64,000 bases of DNA, from contig NW_024037059.1 in NCBI RefSeq assembly GCF_015706575.1, positions 38,539,058-38,603,057 of the forward strand, read 5' to 3'. Source of the DNA: Patiria miniata. Its lineage: Eukaryota > Echinodermata > Asteroidea > Valvatida > Asterinidae. The notes beneath the pieces were generated by a model that saw only the letters and a list, made by a program, of their open reading frames with translations, ran no database searches and was not told where the DNA came from. Each line of letters opens with the position of its first letter. Positions within the stretch are counted from its first letter, which is position 1. Position numbers and translations under genes: made by a program. Below, one piece after another: positions 50,501-62,609 of the stretch.

Positions 50501-53500
50501 AAAAATTAATTCAACATTTTCCAGGTCCCATTTTTTAAAATCAAGTACACAAGTCTTATTAGAAGTTAAGTCCTATATTTATTTTAGGAAAAAAGAAAAA
50601 GAAAAAAAGGCACAATGTAAAATTAAAATTGCATCTTTAAATATCCGTTAGAAGTCATAGCTGAAACCAAGGGGTGACTGTGGAGTTTAGGATCCGAGTT
50701 CCTATAACAGATGAAACATCTACCTTTAACTTTTTACTTTTGTCACGATTGGGTGCAGACAACATGTCAAAGCCCATATTTCTTAAGTGTAACTACTTTT
50801 TGCTTAAGTAAGGTGTCATGTATCAATTTGTCAACACTGCCACTGGTCAACATTTTGGTCTGTATTCTTTGTGAATAGAAGGGTTACATTTTTCAACTAT
50901 AATAACGTGTCTTGTTTTTTTATTTCGACTATTGTTATTTATTATCAGCGGTCTCGGTCTCGGTCTCGGTCTCGGACCATATTGGTCTCGGTCTCGGTCC
51001 GCCTTGAAGGGGCTGGTCTCAGTCTCGGTCTCGGTCTCGAATCTTCAGGTCTCGGTCTTGGTCTCGGTCTCGGACTATCCGGTCTCGACTACAACACTGG
51101 TGCGCAACCGTTGGCACGTCCACACCATGAAAAAGTGCTCAAGCAGCAGCATAATATTCTGCTCTAGCAAGTACAACATTTCTGCTAACTGTTAAGCAGC
51201 GCTATGAAATTGGACCTTGCAAATTATTTCTCTGCTCATGCCGCTACAAGCATAAGAATGTAATGTGACATTGAAGCACAACATTCCGTGGCTAAGCAGG
51301 ACCGTGAAATTTGGCACTGGAGCCGTTTGCTTGCTTAGCAAAAAAGATATATGAAAACCAGCCACGAGCAGTATATATCCCAAAGCATTTTGACTGGTAG
51401 CCTGCTTTTTTTTTTAAAGCTTCAAGAAAATGGCCCCTGGGCGTTCGGGTAAGAAATTGATTATGGCAGCGAAAAAAGTCATCATTTGATAAAAGAGTTC
51501 ATCGTTTTCAACCGACCTTTAGAAGCTGCATGCCCACGACCACCACCGCAGCCACCACCACCGCCTTGCCGAGTAAAAGCACGAAGTCCCCCACGGAGTT
51601 GATGGCAGCGACCCGCAGGGCGTTGGAAACGATGAGAGTGAAGGCCTTCCGTGCGGCCTTGCAAAAACTGTAGCCGTATATAGCTGGGTAGTATAGGAGT
51701 GAAGATTAATTGAATTTGAAATTGGCAAGTGAAGTTTAAAGTGGAAGATTCGTCTGCATAATCGTAGTCAAGAAGACGGTCATTACAAGTCAGGTACAAG
51801 TCGTACAGTCTAAAGTCAAGCTATTCAAATGCATTGTGACAAAGATACTTTGTCGTCATTGTTCTTTCCTTGTTATACATGTGACCAGACTTGTGACTTG
51901 ACTTATGATTGACTCGTGACGTGCAAATGTGACAACGTGACTACACCATACTGCCTTTGCGATATACATAATCATTTTTATATTACCAAACGGTGTTGTT
52001 AAACGTTCGTTGGTTAGCATTTTTTAACAACAAAATCGAGGGATCCCAACTAACCAAACTTTGAAATGGACTCGGCATTTTGAATACGGAGTATAACATA
52101 AATAAGGCATAATTGTTGAGCTCTTTCAAGAAAAAGACAACTTGACAATTGTGATTTGTAAAGACAGCTATGGTTTTGACTGTACCGATTTCAATGTAGG
52201 CATTTCTGTTGATGAAGCGGAGGACTTTCTCGAACAGCCAGAGACAACACTGAAGGCACTTCAAGATGTAAGCCACGATGTCGCTCTGTGAATGTTTGAG
52301 CCTGCGAACCAAGATAACATAAAACAATTTTTAAGGATTAATCGCCTGTGATAAAGCGGTCCAACAATTAATGCAGAAAACTTCGGGTGGAAAGCATTAT
52401 GAGACATATTTCAAGCAAAATATTCCCCAACAATTTTATTTTGCAAGACACACGTGCGGATACAGTCAAGCGAGTTGTCGGGTTAAACCCATGCCAATTC
52501 AATGTCATGCTGCCACAACACTTTTTTTTATCAAAGAACTGTCGATTCCTAACAATCCGTACAAACCTGTTTTGGATATAGCCGAGTATGATGCGAGCCA
52601 GCATAACCAGTGCAATGATGAAGGAACCAAAGGCTAGAGATCCCAGATGATATCTGCAAGAATGCAAGAGGTATTATAAGTTATTATGATTGAATAGTAC
52701 ACGTATACATTAATGCTGTTAATGCGATGTCGAAACACAGTCTGTTCTATCTAACTCCTGAAATTTATAAAGAAACGATGAGATTTTGTTGGTATAAAGG
52801 CATACATTTTAATAATCATCATTTTGTTAATCTCCAAGGAGCACACAATCTCATAAACGAATGTTCTGATGATCCGAAGTCAACTATTCCCGATGTAACA
52901 AATAGCAAACGTGAATGACACAAAACTATTCTTTCCCATACAAGTTGTTTTGTGATATTTTAAGAGAGCGCTGTTTAACCATGCATTAATGGTTAAACTG
53001 GAACCTTTTCCCCAAACCTCGATTTCGTTACAGAACTGGTTCATTTCTGACTACATCTCTTTTCAAAGTTTTTTTTTATATTCCAACGATATAAAAAATT
53101 CCAAGCTTTGGCCTCACAAATGCAATGTGTTTGTGGCAGAAAACAGAGCAAAAAGTGTTTCCCCATGTCAGGGTCTGAAAGCCTGAAGCTGCTGAAGCCT
53201 GTAGCCGAAGCTGGGGACAATTAAGCCAGCGTTTCAAAAAGCCATTAATATCACTGCACCTGATAATGCGCTGGATTGATTTCAGGATTGGCCAGTTGAG
53301 ACGACTCTTGTCCCGCGCAAAGAACCAGGCTGCAACAGCGCCCGCTATGGCGCACTGCTGGCAGGCAACTAGGAACTGGGAGCCCCACAGCAGGCCGAAG
53401 AGATGGTACCACCACATATACTGAAAAAGAGGGAATTCAATTCAATGGACAAAATCTTTATGGTAATCTCTCCTGCCTATGGTGGCCCATTGGGGACACA

Positions 53501-56500
53501 ACAGTATTCACATAAGGCTAGTAACAACTTATGCCAGAGCGAAAATAGTCCACAAATAGCCCAGAAATTGCGATGCCATAAAATCAATGTGCGGCTTAAA
53601 ACAATCGCATCGTAGGAGAAAAATCACAGCTCTGATGTACTAACTCGGCCAAAACAGGATGACAAAACACAAAACAGAATGACAAGGACAAGACCAAAAC
53701 ACCACAAACAGATATACATGTACTATGGGACTGACAACACACTGAATGGATTCCGATAACATAAGGGAAAAGTTAAACTGAAAATAAAAAATTATCAAAG
53801 AGTGAAAGAAAGACAAAAAATAAGAGTAAAGAAGAGAAACTCAAAGGAACTATGTCACAAAATGAGAGATAAGAGCTTGTTTATAAGATCGCTTGAAACG
53901 ATCTTATGTAAATTGCCAACCTGATCTCATCAGCTCATTCAACTAAGTGAACAAACAAAACAACAGCCAGATGAACTCTGAATCTTTTGGTTTTGTGCAT
54001 GTGTGCCTAGGCCTATACTTACTGGTCCTAATTCGTTGGATTTGTAGGTAACAAAGCCGGTCTCGTTGTCAAGTTCGGGCTTGCCAGCAGTCACCAGGTA
54101 CAGATACACGAAGCCCCAGTAAGCACATAGAACTGCCATGGCAAGAATCGTCTACAGAGCAAAACAAGAGGTAACCTTATTTTGCCATAAGGACCAACGT
54201 AATGTTCGAGCTTGAGGATAATGAGCCTTGTTCGATGAAGAGCTTCAATTGGTACTGCAGTGGAGTTATAAGTTTTATTAAAACTTGTGCGAAGTTAGTA
54301 TCACATAGGTGTTTTAATGTACAGGCATTAATTGCAGTCACTGTGTGGACTTGTGAACAAAAGATGTCCACGCACAGTGCAGGATAGCAAAGCGATGTGT
54401 GGACTTGTACAGGTCCACACAAGGTTTCCACCTCTCTGAAAAACAGTTTAAGAGGTTTTTTGGGTTAGGGATATCAATCGCAAAATAAAGAGGGGCACTC
54501 AAGGAAATCATGATCAAAAAAGAGAGTGTTCTCAGCGCGATTAAAATGAGTTTCTCCTCCGGTTTTTCTTAACTACTCGAAAACAAAGGAATGTCCACAC
54601 TAGTATGTAACGTAAACGGGTGTCTGCTGGTTCCAAACGTAAAGAGATTATTTCTGTTTTGGATAGACGTCATACCTCGGAAAGAGATAACGCAAAACAA
54701 CCTTTTTAATTTCCAACAAGTATTTTACCCAGACAGGTTGAAGAAGCAGGAACGGAATATCTGCGACAGCCTTGCCGGCCTCCTTGAACAGCGCCACCAC
54801 AAGGGCGATGCGTTTGCGCATGACGAGTAGCACCAAATGCAGAATGACCTGAAAAAATTGTGTAGAAGAGTGAAGTATTGTAACTGAAATAAATAAGATT
54901 ACCAAACGGTGTTACATTTGCCACCACGGCAATATGTGAAGTGCACTGTTAATAGCATAGCTCACAATTACAAGAGTTCAAAAAAACTGTAATGGTGATT
55001 GTTGTCAAATAATTTGTTGATTTGGTGTTAAATAATTTATTATTTTGTTAAATCCATTGCAATTCAGTTTTTAACTGCGATAATGGATGAAATAAACCAA
55101 TATGAATGAATGAATGAATGAATGAAACGAACAAAAAGAATTATTTTGTGACGGAAGCTAAATATTGACGACAGCAAACAGGTATAAAACCCCGCCTCGA
55201 AATATCTTGAGCAAAGCAATGTGACTCACCGTAACACCACTAGCGATTCCAGCGTAGGCCAGCATGGTCTTAACTGTGTGCTCTTGATTATCTTTCGGAG
55301 CTGAACAAAATAAAATAAAGTAAAGAGAGGTTGACACTCGATCTTCGGATCCAGTTTAATACCACAGGATCATTAGAATGGCAATATTAAAAGCTTGTTT
55401 ATCAATATGATCATTTTCCTCGGTTGCACACCGTTATTCTAGCACATCCAAACTTGAACACCCAAAGGAACTCACCATTAGCTGGCAAAGCGTCTAGGAT
55501 CGATTTTTCCTGCCACCAACGATACCACAGGTATCCGGTCCCACCCGAGCTCCCGATCATAAACACAAACACCATGGTCCAGATAAGGACACCAGCGAAG
55601 AACCGGAGCAAAATCAATACGACTATGGCTAGACCTGAACAGAGACAAGAAACGTTCGCGTCAAGACTTTTTTTCTCAAGAAAAGAAAAATCACGACCAA
55701 AAGCTTAAACCTCTGCTCGAAACACAGAAACAACTTAAAACAAGTATTGTTTTGATATACAGGAAAGGAAAAAGTAAATAGAAAAAAGCAGAGATAAGTC
55801 TTACCGAATGAAATCAAACAAAGGTAGAGAATCTCGCGCCAGGAATTTTCGACATCTGCCACGGCTCTCTGAAGGTACGAAGACAAGAGTGTATTTTAGG
55901 CAAAGAACAACTGTTGTTGTAATTTCTGTCTCTTTATAAAGGCGTCGCTGTGTTTCTTCCCCCTGTGCAAGCCACTTATTTGCATCATACGTCTTATAAC
56001 ATAGTTATTATACTAGGTGTATGTATCTACAATTTGGATTGTTTTATTCTTCAAAAAGACACGGAATGTCATGTGAAGTAATGCATCGAAATGGCTGAAA
56101 TTTCGATAGCAGAATCTATCTTGGATAATGATGACTAGTTACCATGTGGCCAAACTAATCTTAGTTATCAAACTAAGTCATGCTAATTACTACATCTAGT
56201 TACAGAAATCACTAGCAACGTTTACCTTTAACCAGTCGCTGTCAAGCAAGGAAGACGCGATGCCAATGGCGGACGATGGAATGCAACGGTTGAAGATGGC
56301 AGTGCTATTCGAGGAGAATAAAAAATGGAAATTTTTTTAAGGGAAAATGCAAATATTTGATTAAACGGTCACTTTATGTACGAAACGGCCTAATATTTAG
56401 GTTTTGTGGATGAGAAAAGGAATCGTCTCCCAATCTGTACACAAGTTGATATGATTGGTGAATTTTTTAAAAGTCAAAAACGTTAGCACGGGATTGTGAT

Positions 56501-59500
56501 TTTTGGTAAAATTTCTAATTTTATTTTCTGAATTGAGAAAGAAAGAAACGGTTCCATTTGAGTAATTCAGGCGAATCGAACTGAAGTCAAGTTGGCTTGT
56601 TGCCAATTTCCTCGCAGTCGACTTCTGCAACCCAGGGCAAGTTCGAGCGCCAACAAATGGTTGGTTAGTGTCAAACAGTGCGCATGCGCTGTAACATTAA
56701 AGTGCGAACGACTCTAGTCGAATCATTGTCAACATTATGGCGGTCACGAGTATGTTTGGATTGTTTACGTTCTTTGACCTGTTGAATGAACCAGAAGATA
56801 CCTCCGAGGTCCATCAGTACGTGGCACAACTCGCTACCTTAAATTTCTTGTCAATGGTTCCCTTTGCACTTAAGTATTGGAACGAAACGAGGCTATTGAT
56901 AGCCAGCGATGCGACCAAGCCCAATAGGCTGGTTCCAAATAAAAGTAGTTGACTAGTGTAGTCCAACCATCGTCGACTAGACAGAGTTCAGGCTAACTTA
57001 GTCGAACTATGGTTAACAATAGTTCTTGCGCGAACTCGCCCCTGGTTTCGTATCCAACAGAGAGGTCGATATCATTGTCTCTGAGGTGCCTGTGTAGTTT
57101 AAAGACATCCTTGTTTTGTTACCAGAAAGAATTTGGAGAAATAAGAATAACATTGACAAAGAAAAGGTATCTCCTAGCATAATGATGACCTGATGCAATC
57201 TGAACAAGATTCGAGCTCACGCCACAGCAGGCAGCCTTGTCAGACTAACCGGAAATCAACTTATGAAAGATTTCAACAGGATTCGAACCCAGACTCACCT
57301 GGCATCCAAAGGTGTACCAGGGCAAGCGGCGAGGTGACCTTGCTGGGCCGCGGCGTAGTCACTGGGCTCGAGGTTGTAGTCGCACAGGAAGATGGAGCGA
57401 TTCTCGGCCAGCTCCGTGATGTCATTTTTGATCAGGAGGGCAACATCCGGGCACTCGGAGACACACAGCATCTTGGTGGGTGTCGCTGGGTTTATAATTG
57501 ACTCCGGGTTAAAGGTGAACACGTACCTGAATGGAATAAAGAAACAGATTATTTCGCATGAACGTACATGATCACACTTCGGACAGTTTTGACAAGATTG
57601 ATGTGAGACCTTTTCCTTTTCCGAGGTAAATGACTACAATTTGACTTCACGAGTAAGATTTCGTATGTCCTTCCATCTCTTTGTGTTGTGTTTTGGGGAT
57701 GAGATAGCTTACTCGATGTTTTTAACAGTATACCAAGTTTATCTTCAAAGTAAAGGTATACAGATAAAGGTTTACAGTGCTACCGCAAAACATGTATTCA
57801 TTCCGCACATGCACAATGCAAATTGTTTCCTGTTACAATTTTGTTTATGACTTTAGATATCAAAACTGTACGTACTATTAAAGTTATCTTACAAAAAGAG
57901 ACAGACATGGGCGTCGGACGACTTTGGACTACTTTTGTTGGGTTGCACCACTCCAAAAATTACATCCTCAACAACAGATTAAGACAAAATTTAAGTGAGA
58001 GTAGGTATTACTGCAAGGAAGAGGGGATACTTACGGTCTATCGATCAGGTTTTGCCCGGACAGGTTGACCCCCGGGATTAGCCCGTTGTTCTTGCCACAG
58101 ACGTTGCCGTAGCTATCGGCGCCAAAGATGATTCGCTCAGGCTGGCCGTCCATGATAGACACCACGGCAATGTATCCCTGGAATGAGAGAAGAGATTTCT
58201 GGAAATAAATATCTTGACATAGCTATTTGCCAAACCTTTTTCAAAGTTTGTTATCAGTGGCCTTCAAAATTGTAGAGAGTCAATACCTTATCGTCATGTT
58301 TAACCTTATAATGTCATCGGTTTTGCATGGGCATTTCGCCACACTCTCTAAATTCCAAAGAGTGAAAATTCACTCCATTCGAGTGAAGATTCACTCCCAC
58401 AGTCGGAAACTAGGGACTAGACGTTTTAGAGTGAAATTTCTTCAATCGTAAAGATCGAGTTTTCACTCGAGCTTCGACTGAAGTGGTTCTTTTTTTCAGA
58501 CTATTTCAATCGAAAATGAGAGTGATTTTCACTCTAAAACGTCTAGTCCCTAATTTCACTCTTTCGAATTTAGAGATCAAGTTTCTCATCTGTTTTGGGA
58601 TGTTTGAAAAGTTATTAAATGTCACTTATATTTATTGAGTATTAGGCGGGTGTTTTTCTTACCATTCCAACCCAAAAGGCCAAGAAGAGAAACAGGCAGA
58701 TGACGTCACGGCAGCTGCGGTCGTCAAGGGGACCGTCAAAACCATCATCAACTTGCTCCACTCCGTCACCCTGCCAGACGAGAAAGAATCAATACATGGC
58801 ACCTCATTCAGGAGACGGCCATAATAGATCGTGCTCCCTGAATCCACGGTACATTTGTTTACAATCCAGAAATAAAAGGCTTCTAGCTATTTTGTAATGA
58901 TCGCAAAAATCGAACATTATCTTGCTTGTGGGGAAAAAAACACCCCACTACCCAAAAAATCGAGACGATTCTTCAGTAATTTATTATTATTATTTTTATC
59001 AGAGCTCTTAATGGTTGAGGTGTAATTTGCTTTTATTGTATATAGTTTTCATCACCCACCATCTTAGGTTAAAGAACAAAGGTCTCCTCGCCTCGTTTTC
59101 GATTCAATATGCCGGACACTGTTTAATTTCATCTTTAATGTCCTCTTTGAAAGTTCAATGAGAGGATTTGGAGTTTAGTTCGAAAAAACATGTTAAGACT
59201 ATTATGCGTTCACTACATACGTATTCAAAAATGTTCGCCTGACGAACATCTCTTAATCAGTGCTATTTACATTGTTTTAATTGTCATGATGGAGGCTCAA
59301 TTCCTCTACATTTCATCATCTTAAGTACATTTCGTAGTCACATTTTACCAATTTACACCAAGGAGCATGCTTTGCCTTTTTCAAGCACAATACATCAAAA
59401 AATAAGCAGAAAACATGTGGAGACAAAGTGTTTCATATACCCCGATAGTGGTTTCTTTATTTGCACCCGTTCCCGCCTCGTTTGCGACCAGATCTCCACC

Positions 59501-62500
59501 AATCGGAGCTGTCACGGTGTACTTCACACTCATTACTTTTCCCCGGCCTTTAATGTCACATGGGTTGTTTTTGGCGTCGCCCCCACAAGCAACCAACATC
59601 GCATCGCCGAGTCGACAGGTTTTGTGGCGCGTTCTATGCGTGTGTTGGTATCCGTTTCCATGCGCGTTTTATTAGCACGCGTATGATTGAATCGCGCGCG
59701 TGCGGACGACAAAAGAACAATGGATGTTTGTGAAGAAACAATGACATGCAAATATTTCTGTTACGTCACAGTATCACTTTTAGACTGGTACCACTGTCTT
59801 TTTTTCTTTCAAGTTGAAAGTAAGCAGTGATGTTCTTCGAAACGTTTTGAAAATATCAAATTTTTTTATTTTAAAGGAAAAGAGCTTATCAGTGTACAAC
59901 GTTGTGAAACTTTAAATCAGAAAGGTTTTCAACTTTAAAGAAGTAGTAAAGGCAGCATTAAAAATTATTAATGAATCGTATGAGCACAGTAGCAATTTTT
60001 TCTGTTGTTGATTTTATCCCTATATGCTGTTTTCAGCTTAAATTTCACATTACAGTTACTTCCTCAGTAAAAAAAACAAAAACAAGCTCGATCGGGAATA
60101 TCTCGGAAGTTGCGGGCCAATTAATTCGTGTATATCCATGAGTTACATGATAATGCCAAGTAATTTCAGGCAGGAGTAGTGTTTTGAGTTAAAGAAAACA
60201 ACAGGTTTTGACCCCAGTGACCAGATGATGGCCTTTGACCCCAGTTTGTCATGTGACATGTTGGGGCTGGGCTACTGATACTGATACAAAGTTTGGTTGA
60301 AATCGGTCAAAATGTGTAGGAGCAATAGACAATGTCAACGTTTGTTACTAGCTATATAACGGACTAACGGAGAGATATGATGACTTGTTTGGCTGCTATC
60401 CTGCAGCTAAAAAGAGAAATCTGCTGATTAGCCTATGGCTTTTAAATATAGCGTTCTTTGTAATACTTTGAATTTTGTGTGTTGCCTTGAGGGCCAAGGT
60501 TTTTCAGCCACTGTATCGCAAAAAGAAGAAATGTTGGTTTTATAGCCTCGACAAAAAGTACATAAACCGCTCAGCTAGATTGCCGTGTGCTTAATGACCC
60601 GCGCTTCATTACACGCATTTCATACTAATGGGAATCTACAGCAAATACAATGACAAATGGGAGGCAATTAGTCAACTCAAAAGATGTCCACTGCTTTCGA
60701 AGGCAATAAAATCGCTTAATTTATGAAATAGGTGACGTTGAGCTTGTGGTTAGACTTGACACAAGTCCATTCAAGGATCCGGTCCACGCATCTTGGCAGT
60801 CGAGTTCAGATCATTTTCAATACTCAAGGATTAAATCCTCATACTTCAAAATCTGTACAAAATCATTCAACATGACCAGGACTACTTCATTCTTTCCATA
60901 GTGATAATTAAAACCTATCGTTTGCATGCAGAGCAATCGCAGTTGATAAAGCTTTCTTAAATATCACCAAAATGTTGTCGAGTGCACACAACTCCTAATG
61001 ATAAGAAAATACAGTACAGTAATAGGAAGAGTTATGTACATGTACAGGGAAAGAATAATTCCACTGATAATTCCTGGTACACAAGGAAAAGTGCTTGATT
61101 CCTTATTGGAAAGAAACACGGACTATGGAGGGAAAAAAAGATTGGAGGGTGTTAAGATCAAAGGAAGGAAACAACGAAAAAACAAGCAAGGCAAAGATTA
61201 ACAAGAAAATGCAAGCCTTGTAAACAACACACAAAACTCTTATTCACGAGTCGGCCATATTAAATTGAAAGCGAGGTAAATCTTCATCTTTGAAACTCGC
61301 GAAGAAAAATGAAATCAATGACATAAAGTTAATGACAAATAAATACCATTCTTCTTTTATGAATAATTTAACATTTGTGATTGAATATACCCAATATTTT
61401 AAGCCACATTAACTAAAAAATGAAAATGAGGCTACAAGGCATAAATAGTCTGGCACCATCCCATTCAACAGTTCACAATTTATACAATATCTTCAGGGAA
61501 CACGACAAAAATGTCATCCTCGTGAATGAGGTCCATTCAACTGATTTAGAATGGCTATTTACTGGGAGTCGTTCCGTGAATCTGTTGGCATCTTGACCGT
61601 ATTCAGCCCATTACGGGTGAACCTACACGATTGCACTGCCCGGCACTCTTTATCAGCCTAAACCAGACTACATGAATAAGCCACAAGTGATAGGTGAGTC
61701 AGTCAGTCAGTCAGGTACGCACACAGCAAAAACTGTAGTGTTAATTTAACACCGTTTGGAATCCACATAGGACAACACCAGTAAAATTTAACACCAGATG
61801 GTCCTATATATATATATAGATACCAATGGTGTAAATTTAACACTGCAATTTTGCAGTGCAGAGAACACTATTCGGTGGCCTTCTGCAATTGGGACCAGCA
61901 AATATTTCATTAAAGGGAAGATACAACATTTGCAAACATAAAAAAACCCCGAAATGATCAAATTATCACGAAATACCTTACTGAATTGTTAGGTACTGAC
62001 ATTCTAAAGCATCCTTCAAAATCGTGGCTCCTGGTGTGCTTACATTTTGAAGAAAAAATGTATTTTTCCCAACGCTGGTCGGCCGACCAGCGTTGGAGAA
62101 AACTGGCTTATTTCCAACAACTGTTCCTAATTTTTCATATTTAGTTATTCTGACTTTTCTTTGCAATTGATTACATACCTATGAATGGGTACAAGCCTGC
62201 TAGACTGATTCTCTGACCTTACAATTCCCGAAAGTGTATTAATTGCTCCGTTTCATCTTAAGTGGGGTCAGGGAACCAGACTACAAGATCATGATAGGTT
62301 TTCTTGGTTTGTCCAGCATCTACAAGCCCAAAACGTGAAACAAGTCAGTTTAACAATATTTTCTCTAACATACTAATCCTCCAAATCCATTTGTTTCTGA
62401 AAATTCCAGCAAAAGCAAATGCTGTACATTCCCTTTAAAGTAATGTGACTCAGGGGTATATACTGAAGATGATTAATCTTGTTTGTCGGAAAAAAAGTGC

Positions 62501-62609
62501 ATCCGCGTCGGTCAATGTTAATCTTTAAGAAAGAAAATCCACGAGAGTTATCTACTTGTACACCTACCTTTAAAGGTTTAACGCGAGTATCGCAATCGCA
62601 ACAACCCAT
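47579..62609 (-). CDS. SLC44A1: Choline transporter-like protein (SLC44A1/CTL1 type)
   Basis: Exons in order: 62568-62609, 58663-58770, 58035-58177, 57299-57526, 56226-56304, 55805-55868, 55476-55634, 55230-55300, 54729-54848, 54023-54151, 53260-53420, 52567-52653, 52186-52301, 51517-51683, 49226-49318, 48166-48258, 47579-47674; 1956 nt, 651 aa, all phases matching. Family marks: MGCC start as in CTL1, DDRSCRDV before the first membrane segment, [11 protein letters not shown] (71-78), [10 protein letters not shown] in the outer loop, [83 protein letters not shown], and [14 protein letters not shown] near the C terminus. About ten membrane segments. Family members carry choline (and in some cases ethanolamine) across plasma and mitochondrial membranes for phospholipid synthesis. 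N-terminal Gly-Cys-Cys suggests acylation. Length agrees with human CTL1 (~657 aa). Confidence 0.95.
47997..48140. mobile_element. Palindromic MITE in the last SLC44A1-like intron region
   Basis: GGGAAAAAATATGTGCTTGG + CCGGTATTAAACACT is mirrored by AGTGTTTAATACTGACC + AAGCACATATTTATTCCC. It lies about 25 bp from the donor of exon 16. Confidence 0.75.
48600..49140 (-). mobile_element. ~530-bp element, copy 3 (inverted, degenerate)
   Basis: On the minus strand it shares ATACAACATTTGC, CACCTGGTGTGCTGTCATTTTC-like text, TTGGTATCAATTTCCAAA, TACACATCCGTGAACGGGTGC-like text and GGTTCCCAGTGACC/CAGGGAACC-like blocks with 28541-29074. The central palindrome is reduced to TTGGCCGACC. Confidence 0.6.
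49590..51210 (+). mobile_element. Host MITE interrupted by the hAT-type insertion
   Basis: The outer parts (about 49590-49683 and 51100-51210) join to give the same sequence as the uninterrupted copy at 33962-34128. It is older than its insertion and lies in intron 14 of the SLC44A1-like gene. Confidence 0.7.
49684..51099. mobile_element. Non-autonomous hAT-type transposon with GGTCTC arrays
   Basis: The termini CAGTGTTGTAG and CTACAACACTG are perfect inverted repeats. They are flanked by an exact 8-bp duplication GTGCGCAA (49676-49683 and 51100-51107), the signature of hAT elements. Inside each end lies an array of GGTCTC/GGTCTCG hexamers (about 49692-49825 and 50949-51088), more than twenty in all. 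Such subterminal repeats are known transposase-binding sites in hAT elements; here that is inferred. The 1.1-kb interior has no recognisable transposase. Confidence 0.88.
55104..55126. repeat. (GAAT)n microsatellite
   Basis: Five to six GAAT units in an intron of the SLC44A1-like gene. Confidence 0.8.
56631..57046. mobile_element. MITE of the TAGTCGACTA family, best-preserved copy
   Basis: The ends CCCAGGGCAAGTTCGAGCGC and GCGCGAACTCGCCCCTGG are mirrored. A 71-codon open frame at 56737-56952 (start [16 protein letters not shown]) has normal-looking composition and could be a remnant of a parent element's protein, but no family was recognised. Confidence 0.65.
58344..58575 (-). mobile_element. 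MITE, copy 2 of the ACTAGACGTTT family
   Basis: Inverted copy of 7880-8112. The ends CTCTAAATTCCAAAGAGTG and CACTCTTTCGAATTTAGAG are mirrored. It lies in intron 2 of the SLC44A1-like gene. Confidence 0.75.
59537..59599 (-). CDS. Candidate alternative first exon of the SLC44A1-like gene
   Basis: A 21-codon frame (starts [12 protein letters not shown], ends KGRGK) ends exactly at AAA|GTAATG in phase 0, the phase needed to join exon 2 at 58770. The surrounding 59500-59710 is CpG-rich (GCGCGC, ACGCGT, CGGCGATGCG) within an AT-rich intron, as expected for a promoter. It would replace the 14-residue MGCC start. No protein similarity supports it, so it remains a prediction. Confidence 0.35.
61694..61713. 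repeat. (GTCA)n microsatellite
   Basis: Four to five GTCA units directly left of the MITE at 61720-61860. Confidence 0.75.
61720..61860. mobile_element. MITE, ACTGCAAAAACTGTAGTG family, copy 2
   Basis: It matches 41436-41569 closely (GTAGTGTTAATTTAACACC, GATGGTCCTATATA) and contains a small TA expansion at the centre of the right arm. Confidence 0.78.
61912..62440 (+). mobile_element. ~530-bp element with hairpin, copy 2
   Basis: It starts AAAGGGAAGATACAACATTT and ends GTACATTCCCTTT. The palindrome CCAACGCTGG-TCGGCCGA-CCAGCGTTGG lies at about 62069-62096. It is in SLC44A1-like intron 1, ending about 130 bp from exon 1. Confidence 0.7.

Noticed and set aside
49676..51107. GGTCTC arrays considered as an independent microsatellite pair
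   Set aside because: Both arrays lie just inside matching inverted ends with an 8-bp target duplication, so they belong to one transposon.
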